A DNA stretch of 22,478 bases, from the NCBI GenBank assembly GCA_003663355.1, contig QMZV01000007.1, positions 1 through 22,478 on the forward strand, in the 5' to 3' direction. Under the pieces are notes generated by a model. That model was not told the DNA's origin, searched no databases, and worked only from the letters and a program-made list of their open reading frames with translations. Position 1 is the stretch's first letter; every line of letters begins with the position of its first letter. Of this stretch, positions 21,927 through 22,478 are shown piece by piece. Made by a program: the position numbers and the translations under genes. This DNA comes from Candidatus Aenigmatarchaeota archaeon (GTDB lineage Archaea; Aenigmatarchaeota; Aenigmatarchaeia; QMZS01).

Positions 21927-22478
21927 TTATATTTTCAATTTAACTTTTAGATAGTTTTCAAATTCCTTTATTTTTTCCTCCTGAATTTTCTTACTTTGAA
22001 CTATTTTAAAACACCGACATATTCCCTCTATTTCAACTTTTCTTCCAGTTCTTTTTAGGAACTCTATCTCCCGCATTAGATTCTGAAGTTTGAACTTTTC
22101 AACAAAATTTAAAATTACCTTCTCATACTCAGGAATTTTTATTAAAGATTCCTCTTTAGCAGAGAGATATTTTTGATAATCCTTTAAGGTTACTCCTGCA
22201 TAATTAATCTTTAGCTTTGGTTTATCCTTTGGATTCGGTTTTCTTTTGGCATAGGAAAGAGTGAGAAAAGTAAAGAAAGAAGTTGGGTCTAGGTCTCCAA
22301 TGTAAAGTATTTTTTTGGTTTTTATTGTTTTGATGAAGTTTATGCACTTATGGCAAGGAATTCCAATCACGCAAATAAAAAGATTCTTCATTTGATTTTT
22401 AAAGGCATTTACAGCTATTTCAAAAACCCATGCCTTTTCAAAGATTACAACAGAGCTAGGAGTTATAGGATTTCCGTA
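21927..22478 (-). CDS. Toprim-domain protein, C-terminal part (5' end off window)
   Basis: The frame is open to the window edge: 29 codons precede the internal ATG at 22391 without a stop, so the gene starts beyond 22478 and that ATG is not the start. The sequence has Toprim features of the topoisomerase VI A/Spo11 kind: a strand with glutamate (VVIFEKAWVFEIAV), then ICVIGIPCHKCINFI and KKILYIGDLDP with the acidic D-x-D. The tail is charged and helical. It may be a Spo11-like or DUF2399-like DNA-cleaving or nuclease protein rather than Topo VI A itself, whose motif differs. The next gene on the strand is the HELLH zincin. Confidence 0.68.
   Translation of the reverse strand, partial: YGNPITPSSVVIFEKAWVFEIAVNAFKNQMKNLFICVIGIPCHKCINFIKTIKTKKILYIGDLDPTSFFTFLTLSYAKRKPNPKDKPKLKINYAGVTLKDYQKYLSAKEESLIKIPEYEKVILNFVEKFKLQNLMREIEFLKRTGRKVEIEGICRCFKIVQSKKIQEEKIKEFENYLKVKLKI

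Noticed and set aside
21927..22391. Complete 154-residue protein starting at ATG 22391
   Set aside because: The frame continues upstream to the window edge with Toprim-like sequence including the expected glutamate, so the gene is longer and partial here.
1..22478. CRISPR array or insertion sequence
   Set aside because: No regularly spaced repeats, transposase or terminal inverted repeats were seen; the only homing-type mobile element is the intein.

Overview
The window is AT-rich (roughly one third G+C by eye) and archaeal. The archaeal markers are an aIF5A with its hypusine-site lysine, a stand-alone Kae1 (t6A synthesis), RadB recombinase, a UbiA-type lipid prenyltransferase, TATA-like promoters with short or absent leaders, and a tRNA gene apparently interrupted by bulge-helix-bulge introns. 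The set of short, overlapping housekeeping genes next to toxin-antitoxin modules suggests a small-genome, anaerobic, DPANN-like archaeon. That placement is an inference; no rRNA is present to test it.

Layout. 59-1213: a nucleotidyltransferase fused to two HEPN-like repeats. 1353-3271: a UbiA prenyltransferase overlapping a processive family-2 glycosyltransferase (membrane lipid or glycan work). 3275-3371 (minus): a tRNA-Ala(CGC) gene with two small non-canonical introns. 3408-4855: a sugar-nucleotide pyrophosphorylase-like gene overlapping radB. 4858-9336 (minus): a close-packed run of a large secreted lamin-tail protein, kae1, aIF5A and a 2-oxoacid:ferredoxin oxidoreductase gamma subunit. 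9443-10015: a site-2-protease-like membrane metalloprotease. 10006-10602 (minus): a winged-helix DUF4443-like protein, divergent from the anaerobic ribonucleotide reductase operon nrdD (intein-containing) and nrdG at 10657-14426, with a conspicuous dyad between them.

14427-15984 is an accessory island. It holds a wHTH-nucleotidyltransferase gene overlapping a HEPN gene, with an inverted repeat in its promoter and a decayed partial copy of nrdG on its far side. 15985-17646 encodes a large TIM-barrel protein of unknown role with metal-ligand-like residues. 17683-18831 (minus) is class II HMG-CoA reductase (mevalonate pathway, feeding isoprenoid lipids and the UbiA step). 18832-19214 is a gap with decayed coding signal. 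19215-19901 (minus) is a VapBC-like pair with its own palindrome. 19938-20129 is a small gene with a probable start-region frameshift. 20181-21395 (minus) is glutamate dehydrogenase. 21419-22478 (minus) holds a HELLH zincin and a Toprim protein that runs off the window edge.

The most unusual element is the tRNA-Ala gene. Removing 14 nt from the D loop and 11 nt from the T loop, each at the predicted cut points of a 3-4-3 bulge-helix-bulge, yields a textbook 72-nt tRNA-Ala with the G3-U70 identity pair.
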